6,198 nt of DNA from an uncultured Hyphomicrobiales bacterium (GCA_943914405.1 CALUBX010000278.1:1-6198), one strand, 5' to 3'. Positions 1 through 6,076 are shown, counted from the stretch's first letter. The notes: generated from the letters alone by a model not told the origin. Numbers and translations are program-made.

Positions 1-276
1 ATCTAGGAGCTCAATCTGTGATAAAAGCGCGTGCATGCAAGCCTTACAAGAGTTTCGTTTTCATTCCGCACGAAGTGCGTGAGCTCGCACAACGCTCGGC
101 TCCGGGCGCGACGGAGACCAAGTGCCGATCGAGGCCTCCGCCACCCAGGTGGAACTTGGAGTATAGCTGATTCGGAACCGGCGGCTGTCCAGCATCAGTG
201 CCGACGAGACAGAACAGGCTTGATTGAGAAGAGAGAATTTTCCGCTCATCGTAGCGCATTCGGGGGAAAAGCAAAG
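1..276. other. Left-edge stretch with no identifiable gene
   Basis: Neither strand gives a frame here with convincing protein character. The frames that stay open are rich in Arg, Ser and Pro and look like antisense shadows. A short stem (GTGCG at 75-79, CGCAC at 86-90, six-base loop) is too weak to call. Bases 262-266 are a GGGGG run ten bases before the ATG at 277, and could be the ribosome site of the broken transposase gene that follows. The left end of that insertion sequence should lie in this stretch, but I could not recognise a terminal inverted repeat. Confidence 0.4.
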
Positions 277-521
277 ATGAGGCAGACATCCGGGCCGCAG
301 ATATCGGCGGCCGAGAGGGCGAGGAAGGACGTTCGCCGCACCACACGCGAGCACCATTGTGCGGAAGTCAAATCCGCAATTGCCGGAAGGGATCCGTGGT
401 GAGGACAGCATTCCTGCGATCTGTGGTCATGAAGGGATCGCCGAGAGCCTGTATTATAGTCGCTCCATGGAGTTCCTCGAGGCGGGCAAGAAAGAAGGGG
501 CTTGCTGGTGACACCGCCCGG
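277..521 (+). pseudogene. Decayed IS3-family transposase OrfA (N-terminal part), frameshifted
   Basis: This is a broken DNA-binding OrfA subunit of an IS3-family insertion sequence. Starting from ATG at 277 the frame gives a basic N-terminus and TTREHHCAEVK, which resembles the TRRHYSAEDK start of this OrfA type. Around 369-372 and again around 379-384 single bases seem to be missing, after which the matching text continues in another frame as EGIRGEDSIPAICGHEGIAE and then SLYYSRSMEFLEAGKK, close to the family pattern LRGEDSIAELCRREGIAQSLYYKWSKEFLEAGKK as I remember it. A few extra bases near 488-500 shift the frame again, and GLAGDTAR follows to 521. The helix-turn-helix region is therefore present but split over three frames, so no functional OrfA can be made. 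Homology stops at 521, and neither the usual continuation nor an OrfB follows. The family assignment is confident; the exact frameshift positions are estimates from a remembered consensus. Confidence 0.8.
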
Positions 522-647
522 TCAGAGGCAGAAGTGTTTCTTGCAGACAGAGAGGCGAGGATCGCGGAGCTTGAGCAAGAGAATACAGCCCTGAAGGCCA
601 AGCTCCGCAAGCGGGCACATGCAAAGATGCCGCGGCCCAGTGAATGA
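522..647 (+). other. Coiled-coil reading frame fused to the OrfA remnant
   Basis: The frame carrying the last piece of the OrfA remnant runs on to a TGA at 645-647 but no longer resembles the IS3 OrfA sequence, which should continue with a motif like TSDEVKDLRREA. It encodes about 41 residues with a regular heptad pattern (DREARIAELEQENTALKAKL, then a basic tail), typical of a leucine-zipper-like coiled coil. It could be the N-terminus or tail of another transposase (IS66-type proteins also carry such segments), or a variant OrfA zipper. It has no start codon of its own with a clear ribosome site, so I read it as a fragment joined by rearrangement. No function can be assigned. Confidence 0.35.
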
Positions 648-662
648 CGGTCGCATCGTCTC

Positions 663-938
663 TCAGCTTGGTCGGAGCGCCATCTTGGCTTCAGTCGTGT
701 GGACAATCTGCAGATCGACTAGAGCCCCATCAACAGCTATGATTGTAACGAATATGTGCTCGCCGTCCAGAGTGATGCTGAACGGCTTGCCGGACATGAG
801 CAAGACGTCGAGCAGTTCTTTGTCATCTTCGTCGCCGGGATCAATGAAAGCGAAGCTGATCCGCTTAAGGGTGCGCTCGATGACGCGGATACGGGTCGGG
901 TTCTCAACGTCAGCCGATGCGATTGTAAGCAAGGTCAT
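663..938 (-). CDS. Small unknown protein, 91 residues, coupled to the glycosyltransferase
   Basis: I do not recognise this protein. It begins MTLLTIASADVENPTRIRV, has an acidic patch (DPGDEDDKELLD, residues 33-44) and ends with alternating hydrophobic stretches (FSITLDGEHIFVTIIAVDG, then LVDLQIVH) that look like beta strands. It has no signal peptide or membrane segment, so it is probably cytoplasmic. Its ATG (936-938) overlaps the TGA of the upstream glycosyltransferase (935-937) as ATGA, with an AGGT five bases before the start inside the glycosyltransferase coding sequence. This arrangement strongly suggests translational coupling and a functional tie to that enzyme, for example as a partner subunit or a regulator. 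It is the last gene of the minus-strand block; beyond its stop lies only transposase debris on the opposite strand. The overlap and ribosome site support a real gene; the role is unknown. Confidence 0.7.
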   Translation of the reverse strand: MTLLTIASADVENPTRIRVIERTLKRISFAFIDPGDEDDKELLDVLLMSGKPFSITLDGEHIFVTIIAVDGALVDLQIVHTTEAKMALRPS

Positions 939-3127
939 TGCACACCTGCCAAGGCATCCTTGATCTTGGCCATCTCCAGGTCGAACTGTCCAAAGAAACG
1001 CGAAATAGCATCGTCTCGCTCTTCGTTCTGATCAAGTTGCGAGAAGCGGGCAAGGCTTCCATCACGTTTCTTACTAGGGTGATCCTCAGGAACGTTTGCA
1101 TCGCCGCGGCGCATTCTAGCCTGGAACTCGGAGAAGGTTTTGCACTGGTAATGATTCAGTTGAATGGTGGCGTGCTCGATGCGGTCAGACATACCGTTAT
1201 TAACAGTCTCGAACGAGCAAAAATCACTAAGCGCCCGCCGGCCTGAGTTCGTGTGGATGTTATGCACGGTGGCTCTAACGAAGTTTCGCGTTCGCGCAAT
1301 GGACTTGAAGTGATGATTATTGCCCCATTTCCTGCTGGACGCCATCCGGAAGCTTTTGATGACCTCCCCGTAACTGGGGTCTTGTAGCCCTGAGGAACCA
1401 AAGCCGCGCCAGTTAATGTGGACGCTGGATACGTCGTCTGGGACCGTCGCAAGCCACTCTGGGATGCTCTCGTCTTGGAGGGGAACAAGAAACTCATCGA
1501 TGTCGATGAATCCGACCCAGGCTGTGGTCACGTATTTGACTTCATTATTGTAGGCCGTCTCCTGTGGGGAAGACCCTGGAACTGACGGCCACCTTCGCCA
1601 CGAAACCCGGGTGTCCGCCGCTGCTATAGCCTCGAGAATTTGTTCCTGATTGTCTTCGGTCTCGTTGCTGTACACGACAATCTTGCTGACACCTAGAGCA
1701 AGATGATATGCAATCCACTCAGGGAGGTACTTGCTCTCATTCTTAGCGATGCTGACAATCGTGATATCCGGAAGCGCTTGCGCCTTTTTGACAGCTGCAG
1801 CAAACGCGAAGGCATGACTGACGTATTGCTCAACACGTTTCGCTAGATCGCGAAGCCCGCCTTTGGTGGCGGAAAGTGTAATGAATCCGCGATCGGGGTC
1901 CGAACTGACTATGGCTTCTCGTTTGTACATAATGTTGTAGATGCGGGCCTTGAGGCGGTGAGTTTCGAAATCATCGAAGCGCACAGGCTCAAGCCACCCC
2001 CCAGCATCGCCATGCCAGCATATAAGAAGCTTGAAATGGTCGAGGTCTTCAGAGAGCAGAACGATGTGAATTTTGTCTGGTAGCCCCTTTTTCTTGAACT
2101 CAAGGTAGATCTGGGGCGAAAATACCGAGTTGAGCCGCGTAATATCTTCGACATGGACACCCATCGGAGTGACGAGAGCCATGATCTCCTGAGCAAGCTC
2201 TGCGGCATTGATGGGGGCATCGTGCGTGAAACGGTCTTCCGCAGGCGCTCGAATGATTTTGCGGTCAAACTCTTGTTCGGAAAATGGAGCTAGCTGTTCA
2301 AGGTGATCCCGAACTCTGTCTGGTAGGACGGCCGGCGCTTTACGAATGAACAGGAAGCCTGCCGCATGCGCGTCGAAAAAATTCTTCTCAGTAAATGAGA
2401 GGTCGTCGGTACCGCTGAGATGCGGCAGTGCCACGAAGGTGGTTTCCCGGTTTTCTACCCCCGCAATAGCCTCTGAGGCAACAAACGTATGGACGTACAT
2501 TTCATCGGACTGGATCGACGAACGCAGTCGGAAATTCGCTTCACTAGGACGATCGGCGAAAGACAACAAAGCTCCACAATGCTCACGCGAAAGAATAACC
2601 CAGTTACTGCCGTGGTGCCCGTTCTCCGCGACCCACGTTTTTGCATCTGTTCCAGCAGTGGGGAACATGCCCCACCCAGTTAGTTCCCGGCAGATGGCGC
2701 CATATCGGTGGTCGATATCATTCTGCGCTTCCTGATGCATTTGGGTGTACTTGATCGAGGATATGTAGCTAATTCCAGGCTGAAGAATCCTGCCTGCTTC
2801 CGCCTCTGCATGAAGCGGCAAGTGCTGCTCACCTAACAAGATGAAGTGGGTCCAGGTCTCGGAAGCATGCATCGCCAACTCAATTCCGTTCAGCATGGCT
2901 TGAACCTGGCTGAACCCGCCCCAGCCAACGTACTGCGCTGGAGCTACGATGACGTTATCGAAGGATCGACTTAGGGCGAGCGCCGTTTCGTGCAGATCCG
3001 CAGGCGCCTTTACATCATTAAGGATGATAAATAGGCAAGCTTCGTTGAAGCAGAGCCTGATGATCCTCTTGAGGTATTCCTGGTTCTGATGGCACTGTAT
3101 AAAATAGACGCGCTCGTACCCGGTCAT
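935..3127 (-). CDS. Two-domain glycosyltransferase: GT14-like head, GT92/Glyco_tranf_2_4-like tail
   Basis: Predicted cytoplasmic or membrane-associated glycosyltransferase of 730 residues for a surface polysaccharide. Residues about 5-200 resemble Core-2/I-branching enzymes (PF02485, GT14): YFIQCHQNQEYLKRII at the start, VGWGGFSQVQAMLNGIELA in the position of the family's WGG-F-x-x-V-x-A motif, and FILLGEQHLPL where the family has LSGQDYPL. Residues about 308-443 form a domain I cannot name. Residues about 455-680 are a second transferase domain of the GT92/PF13704 kind: ITIVSIAKNESKYLPEWIAY, then VVYSNETEDN, a DID metal-binding motif in GFIDIDEFLVP (about 539-549), HINWRGFG, and HYQCKTFSEFQARM near the end. 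I chose the ATG at 3125-3127 because GAGGG lies four bases upstream; an in-frame ATG at 3163 would add 12 residues but has only a distant AGGA. The gene follows the hydrolase after 115 bases and overlaps the next small gene by four bases. The acceptor and donor sugars cannot be read from the sequence. Confidence 0.88.
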   Translation of the reverse strand: MTGYERVYFIQCHQNQEYLKRIIRLCFNEACLFIILNDVKAPADLHETALALSRSFDNVIVAPAQYVGWGGFSQVQAMLNGIELAMHASETWTHFILLGEQHLPLHAEAEAGRILQPGISYISSIKYTQMHQEAQNDIDHRYGAICRELTGWGMFPTAGTDAKTWVAENGHHGSNWVILSREHCGALLSFADRPSEANFRLRSSIQSDEMYVHTFVASEAIAGVENRETTFVALPHLSGTDDLSFTEKNFFDAHAAGFLFIRKAPAVLPDRVRDHLEQLAPFSEQEFDRKIIRAPAEDRFTHDAPINAAELAQEIMALVTPMGVHVEDITRLNSVFSPQIYLEFKKKGLPDKIHIVLLSEDLDHFKLLICWHGDAGGWLEPVRFDDFETHRLKARIYNIMYKREAIVSSDPDRGFITLSATKGGLRDLAKRVEQYVSHAFAFAAAVKKAQALPDITIVSIAKNESKYLPEWIAYHLALGVSKIVVYSNETEDNQEQILEAIAAADTRVSWRRWPSVPGSSPQETAYNNEVKYVTTAWVGFIDIDEFLVPLQDESIPEWLATVPDDVSSVHINWRGFGSSGLQDPSYGEVIKSFRMASSRKWGNNHHFKSIARTRNFVRATVHNIHTNSGRRALSDFCSFETVNNGMSDRIEHATIQLNHYQCKTFSEFQARMRRGDANVPEDHPSKKRDGSLARFSQLDQNEERDDAISRFFGQFDLEMAKIKDALAGVQ

Positions 3128-3131
3128 CGAA

Positions 3132-3136
3132 CCCTC
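3132..3136 (-). promoter_or_regulatory. Ribosome binding site deciding the glycosyltransferase start
   Basis: On the minus strand these bases read GAGGG, four bases before the ATG at 3127. No comparable site stands at a normal distance before the in-frame ATG at 3163, so this site favours the shorter 730-residue product. Confidence 0.55.
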
Positions 3137-3242
3137 AGCGTTTGCCGTTCTCGCGGCTCGCATAGCATGTGGCGAGTTTTCCTAGCAAGCCGTAGCCCAG
3201 AGAGTTGGATCGGCGGGACAATGCCAACCCGGCATGAATGAG

Positions 3243-4193
3243 CTAGAAGTGGGAAGGCCGAACCTTGGCGGGACGCGAACTCAGAAGAGAGAGAAGGAGG
3301 TTCGCGTCAGAGGTATTTTCGATAAGCCAACCAACGTACTGACTCCAGGTTGGGGTGTCCGCATGGTGGACTGCGACTTCGTGAAGCAATGGGCGCACGT
3401 CGTTGAAGACTCTCTTCATGGCTGCACTATCGGGCAGAACGGCCATCACGGCCCGCAACGTTAGCGAGGGCTTCTTTCTCAGCCCTCTCTCTGTGACGCA
3501 TCTAAAGCGAGCGAAGTGTTGACGTCTCGACAGGTTGACAAGACGAAGGAGTTCGCGCGGTTTATTGCTTCTGCAGAGTCCAATGATGTTTTTCAGGTTG
3601 TCAGAACCGGCCAGCACCGGCGCAACATGATGGTCGCAAAAGAACACGGGAACAGAGGTGCAAGCTGAGGACATTGCCGCGATCTTGCTGCGGTGGTTCT
3701 CGTCGATCGAGTTCCCTGGATCTGAAAAGAGAAAAAGAGACCCGCTGATGTCCTGCTGAGTGATTTTCATGTCGGACATAACGATGGGGTCGAACTCCCC
3801 CTCCCAGCCCAATCGTGTTGCGCGCTTGTCCGCTGGATTGATGCTCCATTGCGGACATAGAGCGATTACGGTCGTTGCGTTCACCAGACCAGAAGCCTTG
3901 ATGGCACCGTGCCCGCCCATGGATGAGCCGTAGAGGATACGTTCGTTATACGAACCGATCTTGTCGGAAACGGCGGCCAAGAGATTTGCCAAGTTTTTCC
4001 TCGGATACCAATTTGCACGCTTCGCCATGATGCCAAGACAGGTGATGTCGTTCTTTGAGACTGGGGCTTCGGCTGAGAACGTGATGCCGTTCGCAATTTC
4101 AAGCATATCACCGAAGGTGACTAACAGAAACGGGCTAGTCCCCGGCCTCCAAAGGGCTTGCAGTTCATCGTCCTCATAAATGAGCTGAGCCAT
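3243..4193 (-). CDS. Serine alpha/beta hydrolase with helical C-terminal extension
   Basis: A 316-residue alpha/beta-hydrolase-fold protein. The nucleophile elbow is YGSSMGGHGA (residues 88-97), a GxSxG motif with Ser91 as the likely catalytic serine. Candidate triad partners are Asp158 in FLFSDPGNSID and His188 or His189 in VFFCDHHVAP, both in the expected order and spacing. After about residue 200 the fold's core ends and about 115 residues of basic, helix-rich sequence of unknown role follow. There is no signal peptide, so it should act in the cytoplasm. An in-frame TGA directly precedes the ATG, so translation cannot begin further upstream; the ribosome site is weak. Its place between an exporter permease and a glycosyltransferase suggests it acts on the glycan or on an acyl group carried by it. 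An O-acyl esterase or transferase, by loose analogy with Asp2 of accessory Sec systems, is possible but is inference. The 140 bases upstream (4194-4333) hold no gene and could contain a promoter, though I see no clear -35/-10 pair. Confidence 0.82.
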   Translation of the reverse strand: MAQLIYEDDELQALWRPGTSPFLLVTFGDMLEIANGITFSAEAPVSKNDITCLGIMAKRANWYPRKNLANLLAAVSDKIGSYNERILYGSSMGGHGAIKASGLVNATTVIALCPQWSINPADKRATRLGWEGEFDPIVMSDMKITQQDISGSLFLFSDPGNSIDENHRSKIAAMSSACTSVPVFFCDHHVAPVLAGSDNLKNIIGLCRSNKPRELLRLVNLSRRQHFARFRCVTERGLRKKPSLTLRAVMAVLPDSAAMKRVFNDVRPLLHEVAVHHADTPTWSQYVGWLIENTSDANLLLSLLSSRPAKVRPSHF

Positions 4194-4333
4194 TCACCAG
4201 CTTTCGTGCAGTAGATTTCAGCTAAGGTTTAACGGGTATGAGGGCACAATTAAGACGACGTCGGGCGCGACCGCCTACGGCTTGTGGCAGATCAAGCTGA
4301 GGTAAAAAGCATATCGCCTAGATGACGTTCGCG

Positions 4334-4567
4334 CTAAAGCTTGGTTTTGATCAGGGATACGTAGAGTAGGCATAAGAAAGCCAGCAGCCACAGTGCCAGG
4401 CCGATGAAGGGGTGGAGTACACCGTCGAGATGCGGCGCAGCTAGCGGCGCGCCCAAAAGACTAATCATGAACGCTGGAAACACCCGGATCTGGCCAAGAT
4501 GAACAGCCAAGGCGCAGCACAAGATAGTCAACGGCATGATCCCAAAAATCACAGCGGCGCTGGTCAT
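4334..4567 (-). CDS. Small hydrophobic membrane protein, 77 residues
   Basis: Not a family I recognise. The protein is almost wholly hydrophobic: segments at about residues 4-24 (AVIFGIMPLTILCCALAV), 29-46 (weaker, with prolines) and 50-73 (FIGLALWLLAFLCLLYVSLI) suggest two or three membrane helices, with a short basic tail (KTKL). Its ATG lies five bases after the stop codon of the KpsM-type permease, so the two genes are almost certainly co-transcribed. The ribosome site is weak (TAAG just before the ATG), which fits translation by re-initiation from the permease. A role as an accessory of the exporter or an anchor for it is a guess from position. The usual neighbour here would be the exporter's ATPase, which this is not. 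It could also be a chance hydrophobic frame, but the tight spacing and the consistent membrane character make a real gene more likely. Confidence 0.65.
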   Translation of the reverse strand: MTSAAVIFGIMPLTILCCALAVHLGQIRVFPAFMISLLGAPLAAPHLDGVLHPFIGLALWLLAFLCLLYVSLIKTKL

Positions 4568-4572
4568 CTTAG

Positions 4573-5361
4573 TTAAGCACTATGCCTATGGTTTCTAAGA
4601 GCCCGCTCGAGTGCCAAGCCAACTAAAAGCGCTCCGACTGCCCAGTAGGTTGCGTAAGACATCGACAGGAGGTGGGTCGGGTAGGTCGGGTAAAAACCCG
4701 TCCTGAACAGCGACACGTAGTGCATGATTGGGTTGAACGATACCCAATGACTCAGTTGGGGTGGCATGTACTCGGGAATGTAGAACACAGCGCTGAAAAA
4801 GATCTGCACTCGTGAGACCATCGCGTACAAGAACTTCCACATAGGAAATAGGTACGTGATGAACGAGTTTACCAAGCCGACCCCGAACGAGAAAATTGTT
4901 ATTAAGGCCAAGAACTGCAGGATGGCGAGCGGATTGTACGGCAGTGCAAATCTAGACAAATTGGACGCCGCAATCATCGCGAAGAACAGGGTGAACAGAA
5001 TTAAAAATGACATGAACTCCACGCCAGTTCTGGCGATGGAGTAGTCAACAGGCTCGATAAACGGGATCGATGTAACGCTCTTCGATGCTTCGATGGCTGA
5101 TGCTGCTCGCATGCTCATCGTTCTGAAGAAGAGCACCGGGAAAATGCCGGTAGTGATAAACAGGAGGAGGCTATCACCTATCAGTAATTGCCGGTGCAGG
5201 AAGGTAAAGATAAACCAGTGGACGACGATAAACACGATCGCTTCAAGCACGTCGAACAGCTGCATGAATGCATGCTTGCTGTTTCGAAGCCGAACTTCCC
5301 GGATGGTCAGGGCAGTGATCACTCTCAACTGCCGCTGTAAGCCCAGTGCAACAACTCTCAC
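4573..5361 (-). CDS. kpsM: KpsM-type ABC-2 capsular polysaccharide export permease
   Basis: Inner-membrane subunit of a polysaccharide ABC exporter (ABC2_membrane, PF01061; KpsM/RkpT/Wzm group). Its 262 residues match the usual length of about 260. Six hydrophobic segments can be placed near 35-56, 64-80, 115-133, 146-169, 177-196 and 236-253. Family-like text includes ALTIREVRLR before the first helix, ASAIEASKSVTSIPFIEPVD in the loop after helix 2 (KpsM has a similar IEANQGLFNYRPVKPID), and FFSAVFYIPEYMP followed by WVSFNPIMHYVSLFRTGFYP in the helix 5-6 region. Translation starts at GTG (5359-5361), with GGGG five bases upstream; an in-frame TGA lies four codons before the GTG with no start codon between. 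It should work with a KpsT-type ATPase to move a lipid-linked glycan across the inner membrane, with KpsD/KpsE-type partners. None of these is in the window. It appears to be the first gene of the minus-strand block. Confidence 0.92.
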   Translation of the reverse strand: MRVVALGLQRQLRVITALTIREVRLRNSKHAFMQLFDVLEAIVFIVVHWFIFTFLHRQLLIGDSLLLFITTGIFPVLFFRTMSMRAASAIEASKSVTSIPFIEPVDYSIARTGVEFMSFLILFTLFFAMIAASNLSRFALPYNPLAILQFLALITIFSFGVGLVNSFITYLFPMWKFLYAMVSRVQIFFSAVFYIPEYMPPQLSHWVSFNPIMHYVSLFRTGFYPTYPTHLLSMSYATYWAVGALLVGLALERALRNHRHSA

Positions 5362-5448
5362 GACCGCCCCATCTCAGTAGATGATCCCGCTTGCAACCTA
5401 TTACTCAAGCGGCGGCTCTGCTGCAACAAGATGGCGTAAGAGTGACGC

Positions 5449-5462
5449 AGCCTTATAAGGCT
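5449..5462. promoter_or_regulatory. Perfect 14-base palindrome upstream of the permease gene
   Basis: AGCCTTATAAGGCT is its own reverse complement. It lies about 88 bases upstream of the permease start, in the 127-base gap between the permease and the 54-residue protein gene. It could be an operator for a dimeric regulator. Its TATAAG core on the minus strand could also serve as a -10 box, but no good -35 sits at the right distance. The palindrome is certain; its function is inferred from position only. Confidence 0.35.
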
Positions 5463-5488
5463 TAGGTGACAGCTGCTTTAAACCATGT

Positions 5489-5653
5489 TCAATGCAGCGT
5501 CCTGCTGTTCTCGATCGGCGTCTCCGCCAGCTCGCGCAGGTAGTCCGCCATCTCCCGCAGCTGGCGGGCGGTCTCCGCAAGGCAAGCGACAGCCTGAGAT
5601 GTCGCGGCTTCATTGTCCGCAGCCAGTGCTGCCTGTTCCTCATCTTCTGACAT
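5489..5653 (-). CDS. Small helical acidic protein, 54 residues, unknown
   Basis: I do not recognise this protein. It is acidic and Ala/Glu rich, beginning MSEDEEQAALAADNEAATSQ and continuing with ACLAETARQLREMADYLREL, which should form an amphipathic helix or short coiled coil. It has no signal peptide or membrane segment. The ATG at 5651-5653 is preferred because AAGGGG stands five bases upstream; the frame stays open further up to a TTG at 5713, but the added residues have no ribosome site. Base composition matches the GC-rich flank and not the polysaccharide block, so it probably belongs to the older neighbourhood. It is divergent from the GH19-like fragment, with 89 bases between the two starts. 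Small proteins of this kind are usually annotated as hypothetical; no role is claimed. Confidence 0.55.
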   Translation of the reverse strand: MSEDEEQAALAADNEAATSQAVACLAETARQLREMADYLRELAETPIENSRTLH

Positions 5654-5742
5654 CGCGTCCCCTTCGCTGGTCATCTGGCCGACCGTAGGTAGGGCATCGT
5701 TAACCATCGGCAAGCGCCGACTTTACCACGTCGGAGATCTCT

Positions 5743-5964
5743 ATGGTAACTGCCGCACAAGTGCGCGCGGCCGCGAAGGCGCGCGTCAATGAAGCAAACA
5801 TGAATTCTGTTCTGATCGCGCTGGATAGGTTTGTCCCCGCGCTTGGGCTCGACAAGCCGCATCGTCAGGCGCACCTGCTCGCGCAGGTATGGGCCCCGGC
5901 TTTGAAGCCGGGGCGGCGCGCGCCACGAGGGCGTTCTGGAGCCCGGGGCGGTGTCTCGTACTGA
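5743..5964 (+). pseudogene. N-terminal fragment of a GH19 chitinase/endolysin-like protein
   Basis: The first 49 residues resemble the N-terminus of GH19-type lysozymes and chitinases found in prophages and alphaproteobacterial genomes: MVTAAQVRAAAKARV, then a helix ending FVPALGLDKPHRQAHLLAQV, matching the family pattern in which a short helical lead is followed by IDTPLRQAHFLAQ and then the catalytic HE region. GGAG at 5733-5736, six bases before the ATG, is a good ribosome site and supports a genuine start. Directly after AQV (codon ending at 5889) the expected catalytic HESG stretch is missing, and the frame turns into Arg/Gly/Pro-rich text ending at 5964. The catalytic domain is absent, so no muralytic activity is expected. 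The break falls beside the palindrome at 5894-5913. The assignment relies on a remembered family pattern and a short match. Confidence 0.5.
5894..5913. repeat. Strong short inverted repeat, 9-base arms with 2-base centre
   Basis: CCCCGGCTT at 5894-5902 and AAGCCGGGG at 5905-5913 are exact reverse complements separated by TG. The hairpin would be very stable, but no T-run follows on either strand, so it is not a standard intrinsic terminator. It starts four bases after the last recognisable GH19-like codon, which suggests a REP-like element or a rearrangement scar. Confidence 0.55.
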
Positions 5965-6047
5965 TTGCCGGCGGACGCGAGCAGGCGTTTTCCTGTGAGG
6001 ACGCCGCTGCGGAAGCAAGGATGCTGGCCCGGCTGAAACGGCAGAGG
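5914..6047 (+). other. Orphan reading frame, possible gene fragment
   Basis: In the frame that passes through 5890 the sequence reads RCLVLIAGGREQAFSCED and then a helix-like AAAEARMLARLKRQR, up to the edge of the IS3 remnant. A short beta hairpin followed by a charged helix is more protein-like than the opposite strand, so this may be the C-terminal piece of a small gene whose start is lost. I cannot name it. It has no start codon with a ribosome site apart from an ATG at 5889, which overlaps the palindrome. Frame choice in DNA of about 70% GC can mislead, so it is offered as a possibility only. Confidence 0.25.
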
Positions 6048-6076
6048 ACCACCAAGCTTGCGCTTACGGGCAGGCC

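Noticed and set aside
31..402. Plus-strand frame of 123 codons from the left edge
   Set aside because: Only its last part (from 277) matches an IS3 OrfA; the preceding codons have no family character and no ribosome site, so it is a chance extension of a pseudogene.
756..1031. Plus-strand frame of 91 codons with fairly natural-looking text opposite the 91-residue gene
   Set aside because: The minus-strand gene overlaps its upstream neighbour as ATGA with a ribosome site. The plus frame has no such support and runs on into the antisense of the transferase C-terminus.
1156..1497. Minus-strand frame of 113 codons overlapping the GT92-like domain
   Set aside because: It is on the same strand in a different frame across the conserved FIDIDEF region, so it is a shadow of the transferase.
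2346..2735. Plus-strand open frame of 129 codons inside the glycosyltransferase gene
   Set aside because: It lies wholly antisense to a strongly supported transferase, has no ribosome site of note and its Ser/Arg/Cys-rich text resembles no family.
3221..3235. Small hairpin (ATGCC / GGCAT, five-base loop) just after the hydrolase stop codon
   Set aside because: A five-base stem with no following T-run on the minus strand is too weak for a terminator.
5671..6018. Minus-strand frame of 115 codons across the GH19-like fragment
   Set aside because: Its Arg/Pro/Ser-rich composition is typical of antisense in GC-rich DNA, and the plus strand carries the recognisable lysin-like text with a ribosome site.
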